Source of the DNA: Cryptomeria japonica
Taxonomy: Eukaryota > Streptophyta > Pinopsida > Cupressales > Cupressaceae
DNA length: 64,000 nucleotides
Direction: 5' to 3'
Assembly: GCF_030272615.1 (NCBI RefSeq)
Contig: NC_081408.1
Coordinates: 401,973,889-402,037,888 of the forward strand
In this document: in pieces, positions 11,274 through 22,959 of the stretch
How the letters are laid out: the number at the start of each line of letters is the position of its first letter
Numbering within the stretch: the first letter of the stretch is position 1
The notes under the pieces: model-generated
What the model was told of the DNA's origin: nothing
The model's input: the letters and a program-made list of their open reading frames with translations, nothing else
Database searches by the model: none
Translations under genes and position numbers: made by a program

Positions 11274-14200
11274 ATGGCACCTAAGATCCAGAATCCCGTT
11301 GTTGTTGAGAACATCGAAAAGCCCTCACTGAAATACTCTTTAACTCCCAAAATTGCATCTGAACCGGATGACAAAACCGCATTTTCACTCATCCCGGATA
11401 GAGTTTTATTAGTCGAGGATGTGAGATTCTTCACCAAATGTTGAGTTGAAGAACTAGGTCATGTTGAAATCAAAGACACATATGATGAATTGTGCACCAA
11501 TGGTAAAATGGATAGCAAGTATGAGCACATTAAGATCAAGGGATTGACTAAAGCCCTAACCTATCCTCGTGTATTCAGACCCCAGTGGGTCAAGTTTGTT
11601 CTGAGCAGAGTTCATGATCACTTTATGTGGCTAGAAGAGAAACCATTTAAGATCACCAAGGAAATCATTCATTTGATCACCGGTTACCCTATTTATGATC
11701 ATGCCCGAGCTCAGAAAATGATATCACAGAAGGAGTTGATTAGTTTAACCGAAGTAGAATCAGATTGCAGAGGATTGAAATTGAACAATGTCACTGATGT
11801 AGAACTAAAGTTTTCCATTAGAGTAATAGGTTACTGTTTCTTCCAATCAGCAAGGGAAAACAGTGTACCCTGTGCAGCAGTAGACTTAGCATATAAAATT
11901 GTGAAGGAAGGCATGAAAATTGATTTATGTGAGGTGTTGCTGAAAAACCTGTTTGAGAATCTGAACACCATAAGGAAGCCAAAGAAGAACAATTCGGCCA
12001 ATACACTAAAGTTTGGATCACTTTTAATATGCATGTTTTTCTATTTTGAAAAATTCTTTCCATCAGTCGGTAAAGTTGTTTGGGAGCTACACCGACCAAT
12101 CACCCATTAGATCAATGACTTCATCAAGAAGCTAGGTGATAATTTTAATGATATTATGGATGATTATTTCAGCAAGTTTCAGGAAAGGATGCATAACAGG
12201 TACCGGATTCCACCCAAGCTAGTGGAGAAATACAAAGATGGCATATGTTTTGAAGTGGACACTGATTACTGTTATGTGAATGTTGTGGAACCAAGAACTC
12301 AATCTTTGCCACCTATGGGTTACGAGATTGATTTTGACATCACACAACAACAAATTGATGCATTTCTTACATTACCAAGGCATGCTACCGAGCTGAGGTA
12401 TGGAACATATGAAGAAGTGAAGGAAAAAGTAAAAATGAGCATTGTAGTACCCAAAGATACAAGGAAGGCAACAAAGATGATAAAGGCATTAATGGAGAAA
12501 TTTGGAGAAGATTCTTCCTCCACACCTGTCAAAGGCACTATAGCCATTACCGAAGAGGAATTTGAATCCCAAGAGGCAGCTATAACACTGAGCATCGAAT
12601 TGCCTAAGGGAAAAGTGTTGAAAAAAAATAAACAAGATACATCAAAGGCCTCACCGACTCCTCCAGCAAAGTGACCTAACACACGAACATTTGCAGCATC
12701 ACTGAGTAAGAAAACAAAGAGTGTTGCCGCACCCAAGGTAACAAAAACTTACAAGAAATCTACTTGGAGACTCATTTTGGCAAAAGAGTCTAGTGACACC
12801 GAATTTGAAGATGCAAGCAAATTTTAGATTGTCAAGAGCAAGAAGGTAAATGTACATAGTGTTGAAATTTTTTGTGCTAATCTAAAGCAATATGGTGGAT
12901 TTGGATCATTTAGATATGTTAAGTATGAATCCAAAAATGATGTCGAAAAGAGACAAATAGAAGAAGTTGTCATCTGCACACTTCTGAAATTCCGATTGGT
13001 GCCATTGGAAGTATCTAATTCTCTTCCAAAAGAATTGTATGTGCATATTGATAACAGGTGGAAATATGCAATGGACTCGGAAAAACAGATTAGAGAAAGA
13101 AGTCTAGTACATCTCTTTCCAGACATGTCGGTAGATGAAATCAAAGAAAATTTGACAAACTACCACAAAAACTTCCTAGTCAAGCAAAAAGCTTTAAAAT
13201 TGATGAATGGACTTTATCTGGAAGTAGAGAAAGAGACCAAGGAAAAATGGCAGGAAATCTTTAGAATCAAGGATGCTGGTGAGCAAGCTACAGTTGAAAT
13301 AGTTGATGTCACTGAGCAAGATCCTGATGTCACCGAGCAAGACCCTGCTGATACCATACAAGTAGATGAAGATATCATGGATACAGAGGCACCGGAATAG
13401 GAAATAATAGAAGGGAATGCTTATGCCCAACTTGTATCCAGTGAGTCAGTTTTGGAACAAGTTCAGCCCTATCCTCCGGTCAATCAACCTGTCTCAATCG
13501 AGGCCCCTCAGGATATGAAACAAGGCACCGAAGGTCACAAGTCTACAGCAGGAGAAGGTACTTCTCAAGAACAGACCTCACAAGCACCTTCTAGCACTGA
13601 AAATGTTGCAACCAAGACACCAAAGGACACTACAGAGGCTAAAGAAACCGACCAAAGTGTTGCCTCTACCGAGCAACCTACCAAGGGTCATCAAGCCTCA
13701 CAAGCCATTGTCTTAGTTCAATCGGTGAAAGGTAAAGAAAAGAAGATGAAAAAGCATAGTTTCAAAGTAGATTTGTCAAAACCAATAGTGTTGCCCAATG
13801 TTGATATATCAAAATTAAAGGGGCAAGCACTCATTGATTTTGGTGAACTATGCAAAGCCAAAGCCGAACAAGAGAAGCAAATGGCTATTCAAAAGAAAAA
13901 TAAAGTACTTCAAAAGGTGAAAGCACTCTTAACCGACGTGCTACCTGAAGCTACAGTGACAACAGATGCAGCCATCCATGTACAACTGGATGAACAGATA
14001 GAGACATCTGGAGTAGATGCATCGGAATATTTGAGCAAATTAAGGACAAGGAGCTCACTGCAAAAATGATTGAAGAAGTACAGAAAGCTATTGCCATTGG
14101 CAAAGTTAAAATTGTCAAATTTATTGCTGAGTTGACCCCTCAACTCAAACACATTCTTTATTTATTTCAGAAACTTTGTACATTCTCTTTATTTATTAAA

Positions 14201-14611
14201 GATATCAAGAATAAAACTGAAGTGATTGAGAAAGAGATCACCGATCTCTCTAATAAGTTGACCACTAAGCCTAATTCCATTCAGAATTTTTATACCAAGC
14301 TACAACAGCTCATGGCTCAACAATTGGAATTAAGGAATGAAGAACACAAGATAAGGATGGACATAATGACACTTCAAACATTATTCCTTCCTCATCTTTC
14401 CTCCGTCCAAGAGCAGATTAACAAGGCTACATCCCTATCCACTCAACAAGAGGGAAGCAAATTAGATGGACTCATTTCACTGTTAGCTGACATTACAACT
14501 CAGAATTCACTCATGGACAGTGTTAAGGATGCCCTCTCTGCCGCTCTCACCGATGCAAGGACAAAGTATAAATCCATTTTTGACCAGTTGCCACCACTGA
14601 ATGGTAACTAA
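11274..14611 (+). pseudogene. ORF2 of element B, retroelement accessory protein of unknown function
   Basis: One frame starts at ATG 11274 (MAPKIQNPVVV...) and continues to about 14020, broken by TGA 11442, TAG 12108, TGA 12672, TAG 12825 and TAG 13398. A frameshift then carries it into the frame that ends at 14611, so the ancestral protein was about 1110 residues. The N-terminal ~400 residues form a helical domain with the motif ITKEIIHLITGYP and the block VIGYCFFQSAREN. A Lys/Ser/Pro/Glu-rich linker and a C-terminal coiled coil (~13860-14590) follow. There are no catalytic motifs of pol. Homologues are at 1584-4880 and, more distantly, at 46746-48398 and 63221-64000. Confidence 0.8.
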
Positions 14612-14950
14612 ATTTTGATGTTTGTCAAAAAGGGGGAGTGATATAGTATCAAAGCATCAAAGTATCAAAAAAAAGGAGTGTAGTATACAGGGGGAGTATA
14701 TACCGAGCAAAACAGAGTATTCAAAACAGAGTCAATTTTGACAGAGCAGTGAACTGAGCAGTTATCACAAAATATTGATCATCGAGCATGCAAAATCAGA
14801 ATTTTGTACAGTATATTGATAAGGGGAGTATATCTGAATATACTATTTCATTGACTAATGTATAGACTGTTTGTTTAGTCAAATTTTGTAAGTATATAGA
14901 TTTTTGAGTTATGACTTTGAAAGTAGTTTTGTCAAACATCTCAACTAATG
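14612..14950 (+). other. 3' untranslated part of element B
   Basis: This non-coding stretch lies between the ORF2 stop and the polypurine tract. It has several AGGGGGAGTATA words (14629, 14689, 14823) that resemble extra polypurine tracts. Confidence 0.5.
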
Positions 14951-14964
14951 TCAAAAGGGGAGAT
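14951..14964 (+). promoter_or_regulatory. Polypurine tract of element B
   Basis: TCAAAAGGGGAGAT abuts the TG of the 3' LTR, the expected plus-strand primer site. Confidence 0.85.
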
Positions 14965-16156
14965 TGTTACTACTTATCAAGTTGTCATTAGTTTTACATC
15001 CAAAGTCATTCTATATACTCTAGTCGATTACTACTACCGAAATATTCAGTCGGTATGAACAGAACAGTCGATTAAAGAAGAAAGTATTCACAGAGCCCAG
15101 TATGCACCGAGTTGTCTACCGAGTATCATTCCATGTCTATCAAGCAGAAATAATGATACATCGAGTTGATATACACCGAGTGAAACATGTTGCCATATTC
15201 ATTGAACCTGGACACACATATGAAAACGTCTTACATGATCGAGGAACATAGAACCGTTATCACATTGGAAATTGCACTTAAAGATTGTGTATGATTTTGA
15301 GGTCATTTATCCAATGAAATATTTTGTATAGTTATTCATTCAATAAATCATGTTTGTAAGATCGAAGCAATGAATCAGATCACCGACATAACAGATCTAT
15401 TTATATAGCATGGATTAAGGATAGAAGTCTGATAGACAGAGATATACAGAGGTGTATGAAGCAAGACATGTGTGATACATGAGAAAGCACTAAGTGTTAT
15501 GATTGTTACAGAGACACAGAGGTCACCGAGAAGGATTTCATAGAACAGTCAAAGAATAGAGTAAATAGAAGGGTTTACCAAGTTACTTTATGGGTTACCG
15601 AGGTATGCTATAAGCAAGGTAATCTTATTTTGAGCACAAAGAATCTGCTATAACATTCCAGATGTAAAGTTGCAGATATTTGTAAAGATTTTATTGAAAT
15701 ATTTTGAAGTTGTAAGAGAAACCTTTAACAAGGTAAAAGACTCTAACCAAGTCTATAAATTGTAAAGCCTCTAACCAGGTACAACATTTAGTTTAAGTGT
15801 TGTAAAATCCTTTAGCAAGGTAGATCTAACAGATCTTGATACTCCTAATAGGGTAAGCTATCAGAAATAGCTAAACATGTAGCTCTAACCGAGCACTCTT
15901 TATTATTGCAGTAGTGAAGTTGTGGGTGCCATCCCCACCGCAGTTTTTCTCTCTAACCAAGAGTTTCTGCGTAACCAAAATATATGTATTATGGAGTGAA
16001 TCATATATGATTGTTATTTATTTGTTTTAGCTTTATGTTATGTTGCAGCAGGTTTTGGTTTATGCATAACAGTAAAGATATTGTTGTTAAAAGGATTTGA
16101 AGTACTGATTCACCCCTCCCCTCTCAGTACATTAGCTTTCCATATTGGGCCTAACA
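14965..16156 (+). repeat. 3' LTR of element B
   Basis: It is 1192 bp and collinear with the 5' LTR at 8114-9305, about 97.5% identical by hand count. Differences cluster in the first 300 bp of U3. Confidence 0.95.
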
Positions 16157-16690
16157 CTTTATTCAATTTTTAATGGATTTTCTTATGACTTTATTCAAAT
16201 TTTTATGGATTTTTTAGGACTTTATTTGATTTTTATAGATTTTTTTAGGATTTATTTGATTTTAATGGACTTTTTCAAGACTTTCTTCAATTGTTATGGA
16301 TTTGTTAAGACTTTATTCGATTTTTATGGATTTTTTGGGGACTATTTGATTTTTGTAGATTTTTTCAGGAGTTTATTTGATTTTTGTGGAATTTTTTAGG
16401 ACTTTATTCGATTTTTATGGATTTTTTTAGGACTTTATTCAATTTTTATGGATTTGTTTTTAAATTTATTCAGTTTTGATGTATTTTTCAGGCTTTATTT
16501 AATTTTAATAGTTTTTTTAGGACTTTATTCAATTTTTCATAATATTTTTTAAAGACTTTATTTGATTTTTATGGATTTTCTTATCACTTTATTCAATTTT
16601 TATGGATTTTTTTAGGACTTTATTTGACTTGTATAGATTTTTTTAAGATTTTATTCAGTTTTTATGGAATTTTTCATGACTTTATACTAC
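16157..16690 (+). repeat. T-rich ~33-bp minisatellite (right part)
   Basis: About 15 diverged copies of a unit like GACTTTATTCGATTTTTATG plus TTTTTTAG run in tandem. The first five bases (CTTTA) are the right target duplication of element B. Because the unit is often near a multiple of three it gives fake open frames, for example 16145-16399; I do not regard these as genes. Confidence 0.85.
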
Positions 16691-17279
16691 GGCATTGCCT
16701 ACAATCAAGACTAGTACCATGTAGCACATAAATGGGAAGTGGGACTGACTTAGTGTGCAAAGTGGGATTCTGAAATTATTAAGCAATGAACCTCAAGCCA
16801 TGAGAGGTGTATTGTTATGTTTTATTATGGATGATGTGATGAAAGTAGAGGATGAAATGAACATGGGCCAAATAAAATACTAATAGATGGTAGAGTTTTA
16901 GCCTCCTACACATGGCGCATGTTTGCTAGGTTTTCACCATGGTACTTACCCAAAGCACATGTTTGCCAGGTTTTCACTATTGGGTGAATTATTTCCCTTT
17001 ACTATTTCGCTCTTTTTTTAATTTTTTCATGGTCACACAAGAAACCTATTTACCAAGTTTTCATCAAGGTGACTATTTGTTGAATTTTTATGATTTTTTT
17101 ATTCTTTTTTATACTTTTTTTTTGTCGTTTTTTTTTTTACTCAAGGATTCTATGAGCGTCAAGTGTAATACATTTTCAAGTACATGTCATTGACGAGATC
17201 AGGCAGTGGTTCACCTTATGTAGTAGACAACTAATAAGCCCCATTTCTAAACACCACTATGATGACATATGACCCCAAC
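16691..17279 (+). other. Spacer between minisatellite and Gypsy remnant
   Basis: Low-complexity T-rich sequence with two copies of a short phrase like GTTTGC.AGGTTTTCAC (16920 and 16964). No gene is recognised. It may be the 3' untranslated part of the minus-strand Gypsy element. Confidence 0.4.
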
Positions 17280-17299
17280 CAGTTAGGCTCAAATTTTCC

Positions 17300-18230
17300 T
17301 GTCCATTCTCCCACTGATAGATTCCTCTGATTTTGTTTCAAGACCAGGTCTCCAATCTCAAAGAATCTAACTCATACTCTCTTATTATAGATCCTCTTGA
17401 GGTGATTCAGATACACTTGAAGGTGATTGAGGGAATTTTGTCATTTCTCATCAAGCAATTCCAAGTCATGCAACCTTGCAACCTAGTACTCTTCATCTGT
17501 AATAAGATTTGCAATGAAACTCTAAGTGAATGTAGCTTAACCTTGATGGGGGTATGGATTTAGACCCATACACAAGGTAAATGGAGTGGCACCTATGGGA
17601 GTGTAAAATCAAGTTCGGTAAGCCCAAAGGGTGGGATTGAGTTGTAGGTGTCAAGCACGACCAATCTTGTTGACAACTTTCTTCAGTATTTTTAGAATGG
17701 TTTTGTTAGTTGCCTCAACTTGACCATTACTCTACAAATAGTATGGTGTGGAAAAGTGGTGTTGTGTGTGGAACTTCTCACAAAGTTCACAAACATCATG
17801 GTTTTTGAAAAGATGCTCGTTATTTGTGACAATGGACGGGTAATCCATACTAACATATGATATAGTTGAGTAGGAATTTAGCTATTTGTTTACAAGTTAT
17901 GTAAGTGGAATTTATTCCACCCATTGGGTGAAGTACTTGGTGGCAATGACTATGAACTTATGCCCATTTGAGGAGGTTGGGTTAATCTGCCCCACAAGGT
18001 CGAGTCCCCATTGGGAAAAGGGCCATGAAGATGTTATTGGTTGTAGATCTTGTTTTGGCACATGAATGAGATATCCATGCATATTACATTTTTGACATCT
18101 CTAAACAAACTTGTAAGCATCATTTTCCATAGTCGTCCAATAGTACCCAATTTACATGAGATTTTTAGCCAAAGCGAGACCGCTAGAGTGAGCCCCACAA
18201 ATACCTTTGTGTACTTCTCTTAAAGTCATT
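17300..18230 (-). pseudogene. Integrase remnant of element D
   Basis: An HHCC-type zinc region (HKGICGAHSSGLALAKNLM ... RCQKC) is followed by the catalytic core start WGLDLVGQINPTSSNGHKFI and by SNGQVEATNKTI near 17715, all landmarks of Gypsy integrase. Stops and shifts break the frame. Confidence 0.8.
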
Positions 18231-18599
18231 TTTACTTTTGTTGAATCGAGACATTAGAGGAGAGTTCCATCAAGACCTTTTTGGTATAGTGTTTATGTGT
18301 TGATGGTGTAACAGGCAAATTTTCAGATAAGGGTTTTGCATTGGTTGTGGGACAAGTTAAGGGATAGGTATTGGTCATGGACATAGGAATATACATATTT
18401 AATATAGGGGTGATTCAAGACCAACAATTTTACACACGCATTTAGATTGTGAAACATCATAAGAAGGGTCCATTAGCTGCTCTACCAAGAACTCGAAATG
18501 TGTCACATTATCTATAATATCAAGTAAAGACCCCACACTAGCCATTGCATCAACTGCCTTATTTTGAATTCAAGGAATTTTCTTAAAGATGATATGATC

Positions 18600-19480
18600 A
18601 AAGTACTACTTGAAACATCAACCATATGTTTTTAAGGTAGAAGCTTGTCGTCTTTAGTTAGATAGTCATCGTTCAGCTATTTTACTACTAGCTGAGTATC
18701 GCCATAAGCATGCATGTCTCTTATTTTCCACTGTGCTATTGTGTGAAGCCAAGTGATGAGAGCTTTGTACTATGATGTTTTTTTCTACAAGGAAAATAAA
18801 TTCTCTATGACTTTCGAATGGTGTCCCCTTGATGTGTTATGAATAGAATTCCTACCCCCACTCCATGATTACTATAGGACCCATCAAAATAATATTTCCA
18901 TTTTGTAGAGGCACCTATTGTGAACACTGATTCATCAAGAAAATCAATCAATATTGGGTGATCTACTTGAAATGGAGCTTCTTCTAGTTGATCTATAATT
19001 ATCTATCCTTTGATAGCTTTTCTATCCACATATTCAATATCAAATTCACTTAGGATCATAACCCACTTAGCCAATCTTCCTATGAGAGATTCTTTGTTCA
19101 AAAGGTACTTAAGTGGATCAATTTTGGCAATGAACTTTGTTTTGTGACTTAGCATGTAATTCTACAGCTTTTGGGATGCCAAAATGACAGCGAGGTACGC
19201 ATGCTCAATGGGAGTGTAATTTAGCTCATAACCAACTAGTGTTCTACTAATATACTAAATTTATCTTACTCTCCCTTGGTCATAATTTTCTGCCAAGAGA
19301 GCTCCCAAAGATGAATTAGTAGCTGATATGTATAACAAAAAAGGTTTCCTCATAGTAAGTGGTACTGATACTCGTAGTGAGATCAAATAATCCTTAAGTG
19401 CTTGAAAGGTTTCTTGGCAATGGTCTATCCATTTGAATGGTACCCCTTTTCTTAATAGATGTTTAAATGGCTAACATTTA
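18600..19480 (-). pseudogene. Two RNase H regions of element D
   Basis: The first region (about 19480-19010) has FKWIDHCQETFQALK, LLYISATNSSLGALL and YTPIEHAYLAVI, as in the RNase H attached to Gypsy RT. A second region follows near 18910, KWKYYFDGSYSNHGVGVGI, matching the start of the additional RNase H of Tat elements. The tail near 18600 has IQNKAVDAMASVGSLL, its usual C-terminal part. Several in-frame stops make both inactive. Confidence 0.75.
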
Positions 19481-19559
19481 TCTACTAGTTGAGCAATGAA
19501 CCTCCTGATTGATTGTAGTTTTCCTTCTAGGATTTTTAAGTGCTTTAGATTTGATGGTA

Positions 19560-20403
19560 GATGCATTTCAAGAATAATTTTAGCTTTGGTCGAGTCTACT
19601 TCAATTCCTCTATTTGACAATAATTTTATTCATGTGACATCAAATACACATTTCTTTAGATTTAGTTGGAATTTATAATATTCTAATATGTTAAAGATTC
19701 AGGCCAGAATAGCAATATGATTGTCCCTTGTGGTTGACTTAGCCAATAATTCATTGACATGGTCCTCTATTATGTTGTGTATCGTGTCTTGAAACAATGT
19801 TCTCATCGCTCTATGATGTGTTTCTCTATCATTCTTGAGACCAAAGGGCATGACATCCAACAGTAGGTCCCCCACAGGAAAGTAAAAGCAATTTTATGTT
19901 TTGTCTTCTAGTGTTATTCTTATTTAGTTGTACCAAGAAAATCCATCCATCAATGAAAGCATTTCATGTACAGCTATGAGATCAACAATCATATCAATAT
20001 TAGGCAATGTGAAATCATCATTTAGATAGGCCTTGCTCGAATCTCTTAAATTTGTGCATATTCTAATGCCCCCAATTGGTTTGGTGATAGGTACCAGATC
20101 TGTTATCCATTCAGCATAATCTATAGGTCTGATGAATCACACATCTAACAGCTTCTTTAGTTCCACTTTGACCAATAAAGCAATTTGAGGATGCATTTTT
20201 CTTAACTTTTTCTTAAATGGCTTTGCTCCTGGAAGAAGAGGTAAGTGGTGGACAACCAGTTCAAGATCTAAAATTGATATGTAAGTATAAGACCATGTGA
20301 AGTTGACTTGTCTTTCTTTGAAAAACTTGGTGAAGTTCTCTTTTTCTTCTAGCTTAAGAAACTCTACGAAATGGACCTTCCGTGTATTCTCATTGTCACT
20401 CAA
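19560..20403 (-). pseudogene. Reverse transcriptase remnant of element D
   Basis: The 88-codon frame at 20137-20403 has the typical lead-in to plant Gypsy RT (VNFTWSYTYI...LVVHHLPL...KKLRKMHPQIALLVK.ELKKLLDV). It continues through VPITKPIGGIRICTNLRD and MPFGLKN. The active-site region reads IIEDHVNELLAKS where EDYVDDLLAKS is expected, so both catalytic aspartates and the tyrosine are changed. Stops are frequent. Confidence 0.85.
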
Positions 20404-21053
20404 GTTTACTTCCTCTTATTTTTCTAATAACAATGGTGATATTTCTTGATCTATAGGGATATTTTCCATCCTTCCATCCTCTTGCGCCTCAAAGAGGTTT
20501 TCACCATTGGATACACCTTTTGTTTTTACTATTTTGTGGTCGAAAAGCGCCTTTCAATTTTTACCTTTAGACTGAGTATTTTGATTTTCTTTTTTATTTT
20601 TATTTTTATTTTAATTCATGGCTAGAATGAGGGCTGGCCTCTCCAAAATATGTTGTGGTGTTGAGGTTTATAGCAAAGCTATTTTTATGGTCCCCAAGTG
20701 GTATTCCTTCTCGAACTCTTAGAAATTCAACAATTGCTTCATCATTTTCAAACCAAACCAAATGCAGTGGATTTTGTTGATTCCAATCGATAATTTGTTG
20801 GTATTCATCGTGGTTGGAAAAGGTTATAGTGGTAGAAGTCAAAGTACACAAATAGGTATCAAAATAATATCACCAAGAATTAGGATCAAGTTCTTTGTCT
20901 TTGTAGATAATGTCATTGTCAAATACTTCTTGGTGGAGACAGGGTTTATTAATGGCATAAGTACTAGATCTAGTAAAAGTGTCTCATTCGTACTCATTTG
21001 AATTAGTCAACATAACTCTCTTGCTTGGACTCTTTATCATTAGTAGTGCTAGC

Positions 21054-22574
21054 TGTAGACACCTAAAAGTTGCACAATCAATTAAGTGAATTTTATTTAT
21101 TTAATTATCCCTAATTCTTCCAATTAATTAAATTAAGATTTAATTAATATCCCTATTCTTCTAATTGACCTTTTAATCAAATTAAAGATTTGATTAAATC
21201 TCCTTCTTCTATCCTAACTTATTAATTAAACTAAGGTTTGATTAAGTACCCTTAGCCATTTGATTGAATAAATCTTATTTATTTGATTAAAATCCCTTTT
21301 TCCCCTTTTGATTAAATTCACATTTAATTAAAAATCCCCTTTGCAAATAAATAAATCATTATTTATTTGTGAATAGTCTCCCCCACTTGCAAAATCCTAC
21401 ATTTTTAATTATTCCCCTAATCATCCTTCTAGAAACCTCCTAATCCCATCTTAATCATCTCTAATCTCCCATCATGTCCTTTTCCTAAATTTGGGGGAGT
21501 CACTTCTCCAAATTTGGAAGAAAGTCTTCAAAATGCATTTAAGACTTTATCTATTTCAACAAGTTAACTTGTTGAGTCTTCCAAACATGTAAGTCTCTTA
21601 CATAAACCACTAGTGGTTTTCCTCTTTAGGCAAGTTAGCCTCCAAATTCTTCAAAAGGCATTTAATGTCTCTTACAAGCCCACACCCCTTAGCCATGATG
21701 GTTGTCCCTTTAACCATTTTCCCATGTTGCACAAGAGTTTACCTCTTGGGTAATAGCATGCCTCCCTTGTTAATGACATTATCCAATGATGTCATTGCTT
21801 GAGGTTATCCATAATTGATTGCTTAGAATCTAACGCTTGTTTAGCATCCTCTCAAGGTGACATTTGTCAACTTGGGATTGGATTGAATCTCTCCCGTGGA
21901 TTGATAACTTTCAATCCTAGCCCTTGTTGAGATTACTCAATCTCAACCATCCATTTCTCTATTTTGCCTATAAATAGAGCTCATTTCTTCAATTCAAGGA
22001 TCCCAATCTTGTGCATCCAAATTATAGTCATTTTGCAGGTTATCAAGGAGCTCATTTGTCATCTTCAAGCATCTAAGTCTTCTAGCATTAGCATCATAGC
22101 ACTTAGCTTTATTGCATTATGTTTTAGATCATTCAACCTAAATTTCATATCAATTACATACTTTTTCATCTTCATCTAGCTTAATTAGCACACCATAATC
22201 TTCAATTTGGAATTAACTTAGCCTCATATCATCTCCACCATCTTGATCATAACTATCTTTTCATCTTGCATCCTTGGCTTTCATTCATATCATCATCTTA
22301 GCATTCGCTAGGATCTTAGTTGCATTCATTTTGATCCTACAATCGCCGTTTAAATTTCATTCTCTATGTTGGCATCCAAGAGATAAAGTGCTCTTCCAAG
22401 TGAGGGCCACCTTGAATCTTAAGGATCTTTAGGAATAGAGGAGCATGGAACGATTTTGAGAGTTTTTGGTTCACTAACATGTTTTTGTGATTACTAACTC
22501 TAATGCAATGTTTCATGTGTGTGTTTGAGGTGTTTTCTTCCATTTGCAGGATGATCCCACATTTTCGGCATACA
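21054..22574 (+). repeat. 5' LTR of element C
   Basis: The LTR starts TGTAGACACC and probably ends ATACA at 22574, giving TGTA/TACA ends. U3 has many ATTAATTAA and TTTGATTAAA words. A TATA box, GCCTATAAATAGAGC, lies at about 21967. The start is fixed by the matching 3' LTR at 29058; the end is inferred from the adjacent primer-binding region. Confidence 0.75.
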
Positions 22575-22578
22575 TCTT

Positions 22579-22596
22579 TGGCATCCACCGTGGGGG
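22579..22596 (+). promoter_or_regulatory. Primer-binding region of element C
   Basis: TGGCATCCACCGTGGGGG follows the LTR. It is close to the TGGCGCCCACCGTGGGGC sequence seen just after many plant Gypsy LTRs, which suggests that C is a Gypsy derivative. Confidence 0.6.
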
Positions 22597-22672
22597 ATAG
22601 ACCCCTGAAAATCTCAATTTTTTTAACATTTTTCCACAAGTTCCCTCCTAGAAAATTTCACCATAGTTTCGT

Positions 22673-22800
22673 GCATATGAAAGTTCTTTTTGCGCATATG
22701 ACAGTTCTTTTTGCGCATATGATAGTTCTTTTCGCACATATGACAGTTCTTTTTGTGCATATGAAATCGCGCATATAATCTTTGTTTTCGCGCATATGAG
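22673..22800 (+). repeat. 24-bp minisatellite with GCGCATATGA core
   Basis: Five tandem copies of a 24-bp unit, GCGCATATGACAGTTCTTTT plus TT, are followed by two looser copies to 22800. The unit length is a multiple of three, so both strands show artefactual repetitive frames (HMTVLFA type). Confidence 0.9.
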
Positions 22801-22959
22801 AGAGCCGAAATTTTGTAACCCAGGTTTAAATTTAGGCTTGTGTAATCCCACCAAAAGATTTTATTTTTCACTAACTCTTGTTTTTGGAGGTTTTCCTAAT
22901 AGTTTCTTGCATATTTGGAGGGGTTAGATTAGGATTTTTGGATTTCTTTCTATCTTTTC

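Larger units (their letters stand above)
8114..16156 (+). mobile_element. Complete non-autonomous LTR element B
   Basis: This 8043-bp element has two equal 1192-bp LTRs, a CTTTA target duplication, a Copia-type primer-binding site, a gag-like frame with five zinc knuckles, a second long ORF and a polypurine tract. No protease, integrase, reverse transcriptase or RNase H is encoded in the 5.66-kb interior. It is therefore a large non-autonomous derivative that must be mobilised by a partner. The LTRs differ at about 30 of 1192 positions by hand count, about 26 of them transitions, with no length change. All stops inside the two ORFs look like later decay. It is nested in a minisatellite. Confidence 0.93.
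17280..20960 (-). mobile_element. Decayed Ty3/Gypsy element D, Tat-like pol
   Basis: Read on the minus strand, this holds in order a reverse transcriptase, RNase H, a second RNase H-like domain and an integrase, all broken by stops and frameshifts. Two RNase H regions in this order are a known trait of the Tat lineage of plant Gypsy elements. Upstream of the RT (20600-20960) only short unassignable frames remain, and I found no protease or gag. No LTR of this element is recognised. On its 5' side it abuts the LTR of element C at 21054, which suggests that C inserted into it or that they were joined by rearrangement. Confidence 0.85.

Noticed and set aside
16145-16399. 84-codon plus-strand frame rich in Phe, Asp and Gly
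   Set aside because: It lies inside the T-rich ~33-bp minisatellite; the open frame follows from the repeat unit, not from coding selection.
22503-22871. Overlapping repetitive frames (HMTVLFA and KKNCHMR types)
   Set aside because: They are products of the 24-bp minisatellite and appear on both strands.
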